Positions 1-9,081 are shown, counted from the stretch's first letter. The stretch is 64,000 nucleotides of DNA from Nitratireductor sp. XY-223 (GCF_004959855.1 NZ_SPNT01000001.1:248001-312000); one strand, 5' to 3'. The notes: generated by a model not told the origin, from the sequence alone. Program-made: numbers and translations.

Positions 1-1188
1 ATGGGGATTTCCCAACACACCCACGGCACGGACAATTCGCGCTGTCTCATCGCGTTGGCACTGACGACCGGCCATGTCGGGCGGCCGGGCACCGGACTGC
101 ACCCGCTGCGCGGTCAGAACAATGTCCAGGGTGCCTCCGATGCCGGTCTCATCCCGATGTTCTATCCGGACTACAAGTCGGTCGAAAACGCCGATATCCG
201 GGGCGGATTCGAGGATCTTTGGGGACGCTCACTGGATCCCGTCAAAGGCCTGACCGTGGTCGAGATCGTCGATGCGATCCTCGAAGGCAAAATCAAGGGC
301 ATGTACATCATGGGCGAGAACCCGGCGATGTCCGACCCGGACCAGCAGCACGCGCGCGCAGCGCTCGCCGCCCTCGATCACCTGGTGGTGCAGGACATAT
401 TCCTCACGGAAACGGCATGGCACGCCGATGTCGTTCTGCCGGCGTCGGCGCATGCTGAAAAGCTCGGCACCTATACGAATACCAACCGCCAGGTGCAGAT
501 CGGCCGGCCGGCGATCGATCCGCCCGGCGAAGCGCGTCAGGACTGGGAACTGATTGCCGCTCTCGCCAGGGGCATCGGGCTTGGCTGGGACTACGGCGAT
601 ATCTCCGATGTCTACGACGAGATGGCGTCGGTCATGCCGTCCCTCGACAATATCCCGTGGGAGCGGATCGAACGGGAAGACGCGGTGACCTACCCGGCCG
701 ACGCGGTCGACCAACCCGGCAACGAGGTGATCTTCCGGGAAGGTTTCCCGACGGCCGACGGACGCGGAAAAATCGTTCCCGCCGACCTGCTGCCGCCGGA
801 CGAAGTGCCGGACGAGCAGTTCCCGCTGGTGCTGACGACGGGCCGGCTGCTTGAGCACTGGCACACCGGCGCCATGACCCGCCGCTCCGGGGTTCTGGAC
901 GAGATCGAGCCGCAGGGCATCGCGGTCATGAACCCTTATGAAATTGAGCGCCAGGGACTGGAACAGGGGCAGTTGGTTACCGTCGAAACCCGCAGGGGCG
1001 TTGTCGAGGCCGTTCTGCGTTCCGACCGGGAAGTCGCCGACGGGATGATCTTCATGCCGTTCTGCTTCAACGAAAGCCCGGCCAACCGGCTGACCAATCC
1101 GAAGCTCGATCCGTTCGGCAAAATCCCCGAGTTCAAGTATTGCGCCGCGAAGATTGCGGCGGTTTCAGCGGCCGACGCCGCGGAATAG
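1..1188 (+). CDS. Formate dehydrogenase alpha subunit, C-terminal part
   Basis: This is the C-terminal part (about 395 residues) of a molybdopterin-dependent formate dehydrogenase large subunit (FdhF/FdsA type), which oxidises formate to CO2. The frame is open to the left edge, so the ATG at position 1 is probably internal: the first residues (MGISQHTHGTDN) are the mid-protein motif of this family. The LRGQNNVQGASD and MGENPAMSDPD motifs belong to the molybdopterin-binding core. The last ~115 residues, beginning near LTTGRLLEHWHTG, form the dinucleotide-binding domain. The iron-sulfur and N-terminal domains would lie outside the window. A related molybdopterin oxidoreductase cannot be fully excluded. 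Confidence 0.88.
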   Translation: MGISQHTHGTDNSRCLIALALTTGHVGRPGTGLHPLRGQNNVQGASDAGLIPMFYPDYKSVENADIRGGFEDLWGRSLDPVKGLTVVEIVDAILEGKIKGMYIMGENPAMSDPDQQHARAALAALDHLVVQDIFLTETAWHADVVLPASAHAEKLGTYTNTNRQVQIGRPAIDPPGEARQDWELIAALARGIGLGWDYGDISDVYDEMASVMPSLDNIPWERIEREDAVTYPADAVDQPGNEVIFREGFPTADGRGKIVPADLLPPDEVPDEQFPLVLTTGRLLEHWHTGAMTRRSGVLDEIEPQGIAVMNPYEIERQGLEQGQLVTVETRRGVVEAVLRSDREVADGMIFMPFCFNESPANRLTNPKLDPFGKIPEFKYCAAKIAAVSAADAAE

Positions 1189-1189
1189 G

Positions 1190-1204
1190 GGCTGCCCGGC
1201 AGCC
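1190..1204. terminator. Small hairpin between convergent genes
   Basis: GGCTG (1190-1194) can pair with CAGCC (1200-1204) around a 5-base loop, between the stops of the formate dehydrogenase and the convergent DUF922 gene. It is short and has no T-tract, so a terminator role is only a guess from its position. Confidence 0.2.
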
Positions 1205-1209
1205 GGCCG

Positions 1210-1821
1210 TCAGCTTGCGTAGCCGAGCGAACGCAGGCGTCGCTCGATGGCCTCGCGCTCGGACGCGTCGAAGGCGCGCTGCTCGCGGTTGTGCGCCTCG
1301 AACATCGCTCTGAACTTTGATCGCGCCTTCGTCATCAACTGACGGCAGGTCTTCTGCGGCGGAATGGCGACCAGGGCTTTCTCGATCAGCGTCTTGTGCT
1401 TTTTCGATATGTCGACATGCTGCTGCTCGTGCCATTCGACGTGCCTGCTGAGGGCTTCGAATGCAGAGCGTGTCCTTCCGTCAGCCCGGTTGAGTTCGGA
1501 CCATTCGGGAAGCGTGACAAGCAGGTCAAGGTCGATTTCGGCGGATTCGATACGGCAGGTCTCGCCATTGCGGACAGTCTTGACCCGCGGCGTCATGCGC
1601 GTCTCGGTGGTGCCGATGGCGTGGCCGTCTTGCGGGCCGCGGCGGGCGATCTGCTCGTTGATCTGCTCAACCGTGGTGCCGGGGACCTTGTAATAGACGG
1701 TTGTCAGGCCCGAACTCGTGCTGGTGCAGGCCGACAGACCCGCAAGGCACAGTGCAAACAGCGCTGTTTTTCCCATTCCAAGGGAACGCGTGCCGGGATT
1801 GTGCTCAAGGTTTTGGCGCAT
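1210..1821 (-). CDS. DUF922-family putative zinc-protease lipoprotein
   Basis: This encodes a protein of about 203 residues. The N-terminus has a hydrophobic stretch ending LAGLSAC, which reads as a lipoprotein signal with the lipidated cysteine in the lipobox, so the product is probably exported and anchored. The HEWHEQQHVDI segment contains an HExxH-like array (HEQQH) as in DUF922 putative zinc peptidases. Conserved cysteines around NGETC and QKTC could form a disulfide. The frame is open further upstream to 1938, but MRQNL at 1821 is preferred because it puts the signal peptide near the start and has a GGGAGAG stretch upstream. The substrate is unknown. Confidence 0.75.
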   Translation of the reverse strand: MRQNLEHNPGTRSLGMGKTALFALCLAGLSACTSTSSGLTTVYYKVPGTTVEQINEQIARRGPQDGHAIGTTETRMTPRVKTVRNGETCRIESAEIDLDLLVTLPEWSELNRADGRTRSAFEALSRHVEWHEQQHVDISKKHKTLIEKALVAIPPQKTCRQLMTKARSKFRAMFEAHNREQRAFDASEREAIERRLRSLGYAS

Positions 1822-2048
1822 GAACTTTTCGCTCTCCCACTCTGTACCTGCCGAGCTTTGCGTCAAGTTTGCGGAAAAATCGTGTCGGGTACAATATGGT
1901 CGGAACAATAATGCCGGTCCAGAGGTTTGTGTGACCAAAAAAGCACGGTGCAGGCTTTACCGGGCTGCACAAACATGCTTGATGGAAATGAACGGTCGTT
2001 TGTTTGTTTTTGCGGGATCGGCCGATTGACACCGACGACAAATGCGCT

Positions 2049-2068
2049 GGAGCTCCTCCCGGAGCTCC
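2049..2068 (+). promoter_or_regulatory. Double palindrome / hairpin before the acyl-CoA dehydrogenase
   Basis: GGAGCTCC occurs twice (2049-2056 and 2061-2068), separated by TCCC. Each copy is itself palindromic, so RNA could form an 8-bp stem with a 4-base loop. It lies 15 bases before the AGGGAGG ribosome-binding site at 2083 and could affect translation or be an operator. No function is demonstrated. Confidence 0.3.
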
Positions 2069-2095
2069 CGGCGGCAGGCATCAGGGAGGCAGACG

Positions 2096-3259
2096 ATGGA
2101 CGCAGTGGTCGAATCTCGCGAGGAGCGTTTCGGTCTGACCGATGAACAACGCGCCATCCAGGAAATGGTCGCCGCCTTCGCGGCCGACCGCGTGGCGCCC
2201 AATGCAATCGAATGGGACCAGGGCAAGCATTTTCCGCTCGACGTTATCCGGGAAACGGCGCCGCTCGGTCTCGGCGGGATCTATGTCGGCGACGATGTCG
2301 GCGGCTCGGGTCTCGGCCGCCTGGACGCCGTGGTGATCTTCGAGGCCCTGGCGAAGGCCTGTCCGGCGTTTTCGAGCTTTATATCGATCCACAACATGGC
2401 CGCCTGGATGATCGACGAGTTCGGCTCCCAGGAATTGCGCGAGCGGTTTCTTCCCGGACTGACCTCGATGGAGCAGGTCGCCAGCTACTGCCTGACGGAG
2501 CCGGGTTCCGGTTCCGACGCCGCCGCGCTCAAGACGCGTGCCGTCAGGGACGGCGACAGCTACGTGATCAATGGATCGAAGCAGTTCATTTCCGGCGCCG
2601 GGGTGAACGACATATACGTCGTCATGGTCAGGACCGGCGACGAAGGCTCGTCCGGCGTTTCGGCCCTCGTCGTGCCCAAGGACGCGCCGGGCCTTTCCTT
2701 CGGTGCGCCGGAATCCAAGATGGGCTGGCATATCCAGCCCACCGCCCAGGTTAATTTCGACAATTGCCGGGTGCCGGCGGAAAACTGCATCAACCATGAA
2801 GGCATGGGCTTCAAGATCGCCATGGCGGGACTGGACGGCGGACGGCTGAACATCGCTGCCTGTTCCCTGGGCGGCGCGCAGTCGGCGCTCGAAAAGGCGC
2901 TGGAATACACCTCCGAACGCAAGGCCTTCGGCAAGACGATCAACCAGTTCCAGGGCCTTCAGTTCAAGATGGCTGATATGGCGACGGAACTGGAGGCCGC
3001 GCGCCTGCTGCTTTACGCGGCGGCGAACCGGCTGGACGAGAAGGCTTTCGATGCCGGAACCTGGTCGGCGATGGCGAAGCGCTATGTGACCGATACCGGA
3101 TTCAATGTCGCCAATGACGCGCTGCAGCTTTTCGGCGGCTATGGCTATCTGGCAGACTACGGCGTCGAGAAAATCGTGCGCGATCTGCGCGTCCACCAGA
3201 TCCTGGAAGGCACCAACGAAATCATGCGGGTTATCATCGCGCGCCATCTGACCCGCTAG
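2096..3259 (+). CDS. Acyl-CoA dehydrogenase (isobutyryl-CoA dehydrogenase-like)
   Basis: This 387-residue FAD enzyme introduces a 2,3-double bond into an acyl-CoA. The start at 2096 is supported by AGGGAGGC at 2083-2090; the frame is open further upstream without such a site. The family signature CLTEPGSGSDAAALKTRA is present, and the C-terminal LEGTNEIMR carries the Glu (about residue 371) that acts as catalytic base in isobutyryl- and medium-chain-type enzymes. A 3-hydroxyisobutyrate dehydrogenase follows 30 bases downstream, so the branched-chain substrate isobutyryl-CoA (valine degradation) is inferred from context. Short- or other branched-chain acyl-CoA remains possible. Confidence 0.88.
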   Translation: MDAVVESREERFGLTDEQRAIQEMVAAFAADRVAPNAIEWDQGKHFPLDVIRETAPLGLGGIYVGDDVGGSGLGRLDAVVIFEALAKACPAFSSFISIHNMAAWMIDEFGSQELRERFLPGLTSMEQVASYCLTEPGSGSDAAALKTRAVRDGDSYVINGSKQFISGAGVNDIYVVMVRTGDEGSSGVSALVVPKDAPGLSFGAPESKMGWHIQPTAQVNFDNCRVPAENCINHEGMGFKIAMAGLDGGRLNIAACSLGGAQSALEKALEYTSERKAFGKTINQFQGLQFKMADMATELEAARLLLYAAANRLDEKAFDAGTWSAMAKRYVTDTGFNVANDALQLFGGYGYLADYGVEKIVRDLRVHQILEGTNEIMRVIIARHLTR

Positions 3260-3289
3260 ATCGGCAATCGGAAAAGGGCAAGAGCGGAC

Positions 3290-4177
3290 ATGACGAATAT
3301 CGCGTTTATCGGCCTCGGCAACATGGGAAACCCCATGGCCGCCAACCTGGTCAAGGCGGGGCTCAGTGTGACCGGTTTCGACCTGGTCGCGGACAATCTC
3401 GAGCTGGCAAGGGCGCACGGGCTCTCCATTGCCGAATCGGCGCCCGGCGCGGTTGAGGGCGCCGATGTGGTGATCACCATGCTGCCGGCAGGCCAGCACG
3501 TTCTTTCCGTCTATCGGGATGTGCTCGAAAAAGCGCGGGCGCAGACCTTGTTCATCGATTCCTCCACCATCGATGTCGACAGTGCCCGGCAAGCCCACAA
3601 GCTCGCCAGGGACAAGGGCATGCTGACTGTCGACGCCCCCGTTTCCGGCGGTGTCGGCGGCGCCGAGGCCGGAACGCTCACATTCATGGCGGGCGGCTCG
3701 GACGAGGCGTTCAGGCTGGCCGAACCGATCCTCGACCCCATGGCAGGCCGGATCGTGCATTGCGGCGACGGCGGCGCAGGCCAGGCAGCGAAGATCTGCA
3801 ACAACATGATCCTCGGCATTTCGATGATCGGCGTCGGCGAGGCGTTTGTGCTGGCCGAGAAACTCGGCCTTTCCCACCAGGCACTTTTCGATGTCGCCTC
3901 GACGTCCTCCGGCCAGTGCTGGTCGATAAACACCTATTGCCCGGTGCCCGGCCCGGTGCCGACTTCCCCGGCGAACAACGACTACAAGCCCGGTTTTGCC
4001 GCGGCACTGATGCTCAAGGATCTCAAGCTTTCGCAGGAGGCCGCGCAGAGCGCCGGCGTGGCAACCCCGCTCGGCGCCAGCGCCATGCAGCTCTATGCGC
4101 TGTTCAACGCGGCCGGTGAAGGCGGAACGGACTTCTCGGGCATCATAAACTTCCTGCGCGGCCAGGAAAAAAAATGA
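3290..4177 (+). CDS. mmsB: 3-hydroxyisobutyrate dehydrogenase
   Basis: This 295-residue NAD-dependent enzyme oxidises 3-hydroxyisobutyrate to methylmalonate semialdehyde in valine breakdown. The N-terminal Rossmann motif GLGNMGNPMAANL (about residues 8-20), the substrate loop DAPVSGGVGGAEAGT (about 118-132) and the GQAAKICNN segment with the catalytic Lys (about 170) are all present, and the length is typical. It lies directly downstream of a branched-chain acyl-CoA dehydrogenase on the same strand. A related beta-hydroxyacid dehydrogenase is the main alternative, but the context favours mmsB. Methylmalonate-semialdehyde dehydrogenase is not in the window. Confidence 0.88.
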   Translation: MTNIAFIGLGNMGNPMAANLVKAGLSVTGFDLVADNLELARAHGLSIAESAPGAVEGADVVITMLPAGQHVLSVYRDVLEKARAQTLFIDSSTIDVDSARQAHKLARDKGMLTVDAPVSGGVGGAEAGTLTFMAGGSDEAFRLAEPILDPMAGRIVHCGDGGAGQAAKICNNMILGISMIGVGEAFVLAEKLGLSHQALFDVASTSSGQCWSINTYCPVPGPVPTSPANNDYKPGFAAALMLKDLKLSQEAAQSAGVATPLGASAMQLYALFNAAGEGGTDFSGIINFLRGQEKK

Positions 4178-4589
4178 CCCAAAATCGCCGAATTTAGGTT
4201 TGATTAAGGTCTCAATAACCGTCCGGTAACGTTATTCCCGTAGAACAGTTCTGCGGCGGGCAAACCGCCGACCGCTCCGGATCAGGTACTGCGTACCGGG
4301 GTGCCAGCGATCTTCGTGCGTCACTTGCGAAGGGTCACGTAGTTGGTGACCAAACCGCGCCCGGGCCTTCCCGAAGCGCGGTGATCGCGTATCCGATAGC
4401 CCGGTAATCTCCACAATGCAGCACAGGGCAAACCGGTCGTCCGGCGGAACGTTCCGGTTTCCGGTCCGTTGCGCATGTGGCACGGGTCAATTTATTCGAC
4501 ACCTCTTTACAGAAATTTGTTGTCGGTTGCCGGTCGCCTGCTTTAGCCTGTCAACCTGGGGGCGAGAATATTCTGACGCGGGGGATCAC
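4178..4589. other. 412-base gap with small inverted repeats
   Basis: No convincing gene was found here. A minus-strand open frame at 4232-4483 has no recognisable domain. Several short stems are visible, for example CTTCG/CGAAG around 4314-4332 and GTCAC/GTGAC around 4336-4352, but nothing matches an RNA family I recognise. The region probably holds the promoter of the downstream hydrolase. Confidence 0.4.
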
Positions 4590-5738
4590 GTGCCAGCGCT
4601 ATTCTCAGTCAAAGACATATTTTGTTTATGCTATTTGTTCCGCCTGATCTGTATTGTCATTGTTCCGTTGGGCGGAGCGGCCTGTACAACCTCGAAATGG
4701 AATGTCCCGGTGGTGGCCGTCGATACGGACGTCGCCGATATCGAACGTGTCTTCGTAGCGACCGTGCGCGCGCCGACACGCAGGAACGAGATGCGTTTTT
4801 CCGCCGAGCGGGACGATCGGCTTCATTTCGTCGATATCGAGGTGTCGGTGCCGAAGGAACGCAAGGTCGGCAAACTTGTCGGTCCGAGCGATGCGCCGGA
4901 TCCGGCGAAACAGTTCGGCGCGGTGCGCATCGAAAGTTTTGACAGCGATGCGGCCTTCGTCGCGGCGGTCGACAAGGAAATGCTCAAACGCCCGCCGCAG
5001 GAACGCGTCGCCTTCGTTTTCGTGCATGGATACAACACCAAATTCGGGGAGGCGGTTTACCGGCACGCACAATTGCGGCGGGACTACAATGTCCGCGCGG
5101 TGCCGGTCACCTATTCCTGGCCGTCCGCCGGAAAGCTTGAGGGATACCTCTACGACCGGGACAGCGTCCAGTACGCCAGGGACGGACTCATCAAGACCCT
5201 GAAGTTGTTGCAGCGCTCGAAGGCGCGCAGCACGTTTCTTGTCGCCCATTCAATGGGCACACTGCTGACGATGGAAACCCTGCGGCAGGTGAGCATCAGC
5301 GGCGACAAGCCGCTCCTGCGGTCCGTCGGTGCGCTGGTCCTTGCGGCGCCCGATATCGACAACGATGTGTTCAAGGAACAGGTCGGCAAGATCGACCCGC
5401 TGCCAGAGCCGTTCGTGATGTTCGTGTCGTCCAAAGACCAGGCACTCAGGGCGTCACAGTTCATCCGGCGCGGAACACCGAGGGTCGGCGAGGGCAAGGA
5501 GATCGCGACGTGGCAGTCGCTCGGCATAACCGTTGTCGACCTGTCCGGTGTGAAAGATGGCGGCCTGACAAGGCACGGTGTCTATGCCAGTTCGCCGACA
5601 CTGATCAGGATCATCCAGGACGAGGGTCTCAATCTGGCGATGCTCGGGCAGGACCGCAGCGACTACCCCGAGGCTGAGGCGGCGGATACCGGTACCCGGT
5701 TCGCCGAAAACGTCGTGCACTTTCCGACAAACGATTAG
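4590..5738 (+). CDS. DUF900-family alpha/beta hydrolase, probable lipoprotein
   Basis: This alpha/beta-hydrolase has about 382 residues when started at the GTG at 4590, which follows a GGGGGA stretch. The product then begins with a short basic/hydrophobic segment ending LGGAAC, a plausible lipobox, so it may be an exported lipoprotein. The hydrolase signatures are VFVHGYNTKF (oxyanion strand and loop), LVAHSMGT (nucleophile elbow with Ser) and a C-terminal LTRHGVY with the likely catalytic His, as in DUF900 proteins. The frame stays open upstream to 4416, but that extension is not hydrophobic-led. The substrate is unknown. A strong hairpin follows immediately. Confidence 0.72.
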   Translation: MPALFSVKDIFCLCYLFRLICIVIVPLGGAACTTSKWNVPVVAVDTDVADIERVFVATVRAPTRRNEMRFSAERDDRLHFVDIEVSVPKERKVGKLVGPSDAPDPAKQFGAVRIESFDSDAAFVAAVDKEMLKRPPQERVAFVFVHGYNTKFGEAVYRHAQLRRDYNVRAVPVTYSWPSAGKLEGYLYDRDSVQYARDGLIKTLKLLQRSKARSTFLVAHSMGTLLTMETLRQVSISGDKPLLRSVGALVLAAPDIDNDVFKEQVGKIDPLPEPFVMFVSSKDQALRASQFIRRGTPRVGEGKEIATWQSLGITVVDLSGVKDGGLTRHGVYASSPTLIRIIQDEGLNLAMLGQDRSDYPEAEAADTGTRFAENVVHFPTND

Positions 5739-5743
5739 TCAGA

Positions 5744-5778
5744 GAATGCCGCAGCTTCGCAACGAGGCTGCGGCATTC
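5744..5778. terminator. 12-bp perfect hairpin, probable bidirectional terminator
   Basis: GAATGCCGCAGC (5744-5755) pairs perfectly with GCTGCGGCATTC (5767-5778) around an 11-base loop. It lies between the stops of the plus-strand hydrolase (5738) and the small minus-strand gene (5800). There is no long T-run, so intrinsic termination strength is uncertain, but position and symmetry fit a shared terminator. Confidence 0.6.
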
Positions 5779-5799
5779 GGCTTGTCGCAAAGGCGCCGG

Positions 5800-5940
5800 T
5801 TACCCGGCGGATTGGGTCCTGATCCAGGCGGCGGTCCTTGCCACGGGTCTGCGGCTCCGAGGCTCTTTCTTTTGAGTGCTGCCTGTCTCGCCGTTCCATG
5901 CAATGTGCACGCCGTCGTTTTTGTTGAAGATATAAAGCAT
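5800..5940 (-). CDS. Hypothetical 46-residue protein
   Basis: A short minus-strand frame starts MLYIFNKNDGVHIAWNG and ends with a basic, Arg/Pro-rich tail. The ATG at 5940 is preceded by AAGGAACGAAGCG, a good ribosome-binding site at normal spacing, and the gene ends just before a perfect hairpin. The frame continues upstream to 6054 without a comparable site. I do not recognise the family and no domain is visible. It may be a genuine small protein, or a chance frame in GC-rich DNA. Confidence 0.4.
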   Translation of the reverse strand: MLYIFNKNDGVHIAWNGETGSTQKKEPRSRRPVARTAAWIRTQSAG

Positions 5941-6149
5941 CGCTTCGTTCCTTGACTGGCTCTCATGGCACATCCGTGCCCTTATTGCCCATATAGTTGC
6001 GCCGCAGATGCGGAAAAAGACCTGAAAACGTCGTCGGCTATCGTTTCTGCGCACAATCCGGTGATGCTGCTCCGCAACCGGGATTCATGCATGTGCATCA
6101 GGCATTTGGTGGCTAGGCACATGTGTGCCGCAATGCTAGATCAACGACT

Positions 6150-7607
6150 ATGACCAAGGCCATCATGCTTCAGGGAACAGGCTCCGATGTCGGCAAGACG
6201 GTGCTCGTCGCCGGCCTGTGCCGCCTTGCCGCCAACAAGGGCCTGAAGGTGCGCCCGTTCAAGCCGCAGAACATGTCCAACAATGCCGCGGTCGCCGACG
6301 ATGGCGGCGAGATCGGGCGGGCGCAGTGGCTGCAGGCGCTTGCCTGCCGGGTGCCGGCCTCCGTCCACATGAACCCGGTCCTGCTCAAACCCCAGTCGAC
6401 CACCGGATCCCAGATCGTCGTGCACGGGCAGGTGCGGGGAACGGCGGGAGGGCGGGATTACCAGACCTTGAAGGGCGAGTTGCTCGGTGCCGTCATGGAA
6501 AGCTGGGAGGAGATGTGCGACGGCGCCGACCTTGTGATCGCAGAAGGCGCCGGATCGCCGGCCGAAATCAACCTGCGTGCGAACGACATCGCCAATATGG
6601 GCTTTGCAACACGCGCCGATGTGCCGGTCGTGCTGGTGGGCGATATCGATCGCGGCGGGGTGATCGCCTCGCTGGTGGGCACGCACCGCATCCTGCCGGA
6701 AGAGGACCTGCAGCAGATCCGCGGCTATCTCATCAACAAGTTCCGCGGTGACGTGTCGCTGTTCGACGACGGGATCGCCCGTATCGGAGACTTTACGGGA
6801 TGGCCCTGTCTCGGCGTGATCCCGTGGCTCGCGGAGGCGGGCCGGCTGCCGGCGGAGGATTCCGTCGTGCTTGAACGCATGGCGCGCGGCGCGGGCCGGG
6901 CGCTCAAAGTGGCGGTTCCGGTGCTCGACCGCATCGCCAACTTTGACGATTTCGATCCGCTTGCAGCGGAGCCCGATGTCGAAGTCGTCATGGTGCGGCC
7001 GGGAGATGACATTCCGGCCGACGCCGGGCTGGTCGTCATTCCGGGATCCAAGTCGACGATCTCCGACCTTGCAGCCTTTCGCCGCAACGGCTGGCATCGG
7101 CAACTCGACCGGCACGTGCGGCGCGGCGGTCATGTGCTGGGTATTTGCGGCGGCTTCCAGATGCTCGGCCGCACGGTCTACGACCCGGATGGAATCGAAG
7201 GCGCCGAAACCGAGGCCGACGGTCTCGGGCTGCTCGATGTGGAGACTGTAATGGAGCCGGAAAAGACGGTTCGAAATGTCACCGCGACGAGCGCCGAACT
7301 CGGTGTTCCACTGTCCGGATACGAGATCCATCTCGGCAGGACGGAGGGTCCCGACTGCCTGCGGCCCTTTGCCGTGGTCGACGGGCGTGACGACGGCGCG
7401 ATTTCGTCGGACGGTCGCGTTGCGGGGACCTACCTCCACGGCCTTTTTGCGGGCGATGCTTTTCGCCGCGGTTACCTGGCAGGCCTCGGCATCGAAAACA
7501 GCGGAACAAACTACCGCGCCGAGGTGGACAGCGCGCTGGACAGCATTGCCGGGAAACTGGCGGAGCTTGTCAGCCCGCAACTGCCCGGATTTGAAGATCT
7601 TCTTTAA
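6150..7607 (+). CDS. cobQ: Cobyric acid synthase (glutamine-hydrolysing)
   Basis: This 485-residue enzyme amidates the b, d, e and g side chains of adenosylcobyrinic acid a,c-diamide to give adenosylcobyric acid, using glutamine and ATP. The N-terminal MLQGTGSDVGKTVLVAGL is the modified P-loop of the MinD-like amidotransferase fold, and RPFKPQNMSNNAAV is a CobQ signature. The C-terminal class I glutamine amidotransferase domain has its nucleophile in GICGGFQMLG (Cys near residue 333) and the partner His in GTYLHGLF. Start at 6150 matches the family start. It stands alone, 1.5 kb before the riboswitch-led cob operon. Confidence 0.95.
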   Translation: MTKAIMLQGTGSDVGKTVLVAGLCRLAANKGLKVRPFKPQNMSNNAAVADDGGEIGRAQWLQALACRVPASVHMNPVLLKPQSTTGSQIVVHGQVRGTAGGRDYQTLKGELLGAVMESWEEMCDGADLVIAEGAGSPAEINLRANDIANMGFATRADVPVVLVGDIDRGGVIASLVGTHRILPEEDLQQIRGYLINKFRGDVSLFDDGIARIGDFTGWPCLGVIPWLAEAGRLPAEDSVVLERMARGAGRALKVAVPVLDRIANFDDFDPLAAEPDVEVVMVRPGDDIPADAGLVVIPGSKSTISDLAAFRRNGWHRQLDRHVRRGGHVLGICGGFQMLGRTVYDPDGIEGAETEADGLGLLDVETVMEPEKTVRNVTATSAELGVPLSGYEIHLGRTEGPDCLRPFAVVDGRDDGAISSDGRVAGTYLHGLFAGDAFRRGYLAGLGIENSGTNYRAEVDSALDSIAGKLAELVSPQLPGFEDLL

Positions 7608-7880
7608 CGCACCGCTAACCGCGTTTCCTAAAGGCATATTTGCGAATTCGTTCTAGTGTGCTGTTGGTTGAAACGGTCAATATGACGCTGACCGCATTCG
7701 CGCCTTTTTCAGGGCGGGAAACTGCCGGATGCAAGTTTGCCTCCGGCCGGCGAATGAAAGGTGCCGTGCCCCTGGGCCGGCACTCGCCGCAACGCAGGCG
7801 TTCGCGCATATGGACCAAACCAGTGGCCGGGTCGGCGCATTGCGCCGTCGGTATGTGTAACGCTTGTTTGGGGGAACGGG

Positions 7881-8666
7881 GTGGCATACCCGGATTTGTC
7901 ATTTCTCAGCGTTGTCAGGAAGCGGACTCGCTCGATCGTTGTCCGGTCCCTGCTGCTGCTTGTGGCGATCGTGTTTTTCGCCCAGGGCGTCAACGGTTAT
8001 TTCTACCCCGAGCTTTCCGGTGCCGAGCGGATCGCCAATGTGCTTCTTTGCCTGAAAATCACCGTCATCGTCGCCGTTCCCTTCGTGATCTACGTCGTCC
8101 TTCTTCAGGCCCGCGCGGATCTTGCCGCCGAGTATTTTCGCCTGCTTTCACGGACCGATGCGCTGACCGGCCTTCTCAACCGGCGGGCCTTTGTCGATCT
8201 GCACACGGCGGTGGATGTGGACGAGTCGGATCAGGCGATAAACAGCAGGGCCCTGCTCGTTATCGATCTTGACCATTTCAAGCAGGTCAACGACAGGTTC
8301 GGGCATGACGCGGGCGATGCGATCCTGATCCAGCTGGCGGACCTCTTCCGGGTGAACCTGAGGCCCGAGGACGCGGTGGCGCGCATGGGCGGCGAGGAAT
8401 TTGCCGTTGCGCTCAGCCGCGGAACGGAACATGAGGCCCTGCAGGTCGCTCAGCGGCTCCGACACGCGGTCGAACGCAATGTCTTCCTTTATGACAGACA
8501 GGAAATCCGGCTGACGGTCAGCATCGGGCTGGTGCGCTACGAGGGCGGCGAATACTTCGAGACCGCACTGCGCCAGGCGGACCTTCTGACGTACAAGTCC
8601 AAGAAAGACGGCCGCAACCGCATCAGCTGCGGTGAGGGGCAATTCGATCTGCCCACGGCTGCCTGA
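7881..8666 (+). CDS. Membrane-anchored GGDEF diguanylate cyclase
   Basis: The product has about 261 residues. Two hydrophobic segments near the N-terminus (around SIVVRSLLLLVAIVFFAQG and ITVIVAVPFVIYVVLL) precede a single GGDEF domain. The active-site motif is RMGGEEF, an active variant, and the inhibitory I-site RPED lies exactly five residues before it, so the protein probably makes cyclic-di-GMP with product inhibition. The GTG at 7881 is chosen because GGGGGAACG lies just upstream and it places the first membrane segment near the terminus; the frame is open back to 7761. No sensory domain other than the membrane part is seen. Confidence 0.85.
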   Translation: MAYPDLSFLSVVRKRTRSIVVRSLLLLVAIVFFAQGVNGYFYPELSGAERIANVLLCLKITVIVAVPFVIYVVLLQARADLAAEYFRLLSRTDALTGLLNRRAFVDLHTAVDVDESDQAINSRALLVIDLDHFKQVNDRFGHDAGDAILIQLADLFRVNLRPEDAVARMGGEEFAVALSRGTEHEALQVAQRLRHAVERNVFLYDRQEIRLTVSIGLVRYEGGEYFETALRQADLLTYKSKKDGRNRISCGEGQFDLPTAA

Positions 8667-8760
8667 CACTTGCAGCAGGTGCCGAGGTTTCGCTGTAAAC
8701 ACGGTGCATGGCGCAAACGCGATTGACAGCCGTCGCCAATCAAGCCTATCACTTTGAATT

Positions 8761-9081
8761 GCGAATGGTCCCGTACGGCGAAGCCAGAGGGATCAAAAGG
8801 GAATGTGACGGGTGGACCCAAACCGGGCGCCTCAATCGCAGCCGACCCCGCGACTGTAGAGCGGATGGGCAATCCCGACCCCGGTCCACGTGATATTCGA
8901 TTTCACGAATTGATTCATGGTCCGGCGGTAAGCCACTGAAGTGGCGGCGCAATGAACCGGGTTGGACGCCTCTAGGAATCTGCGAATCGTCCGCCTTTGC
9001 GCCGCAACACTTTGGGAAGGCGAGGGTGCGCCTGACCGGCGAGAGCCGGTCGATCCGTGAGCCAGGAGACCTGCCATTCGC
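8761..9081 (+). promoter_or_regulatory. Cobalamin (adenosylcobalamin) riboswitch
   Basis: All the landmark blocks of a cobalamin riboswitch occur in order: AAAAGGGAATG (8795-8805), CCCGCGACTGTA (8847-8858), GCCACTG (8932-8938), GGGAAGGCG (9014-9022) and the B12 box GAGCCAGGAGACCTGCC (9059-9075). The closing P1 helix is visible: GCGAATGG (8761-8768) pairs with CCATTCGC (9074-9081). It lies just before cbtB and should reduce expression of the cbt-cob operon when coenzyme B12 is abundant. The spacing between the second and third blocks is long, suggesting an enlarged peripheral arm. Confidence 0.95.

Noticed and set aside
2081-3877. Minus-strand open frame of about 600 codons opposite the valine genes
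   Set aside because: It is an antisense shadow across two well-supported enzymes.
4232-4483. 83-codon minus-strand frame in the gap after mmsB
   Set aside because: It has no ribosome-binding site, domain or plausible partner, and its composition is like a chance frame.
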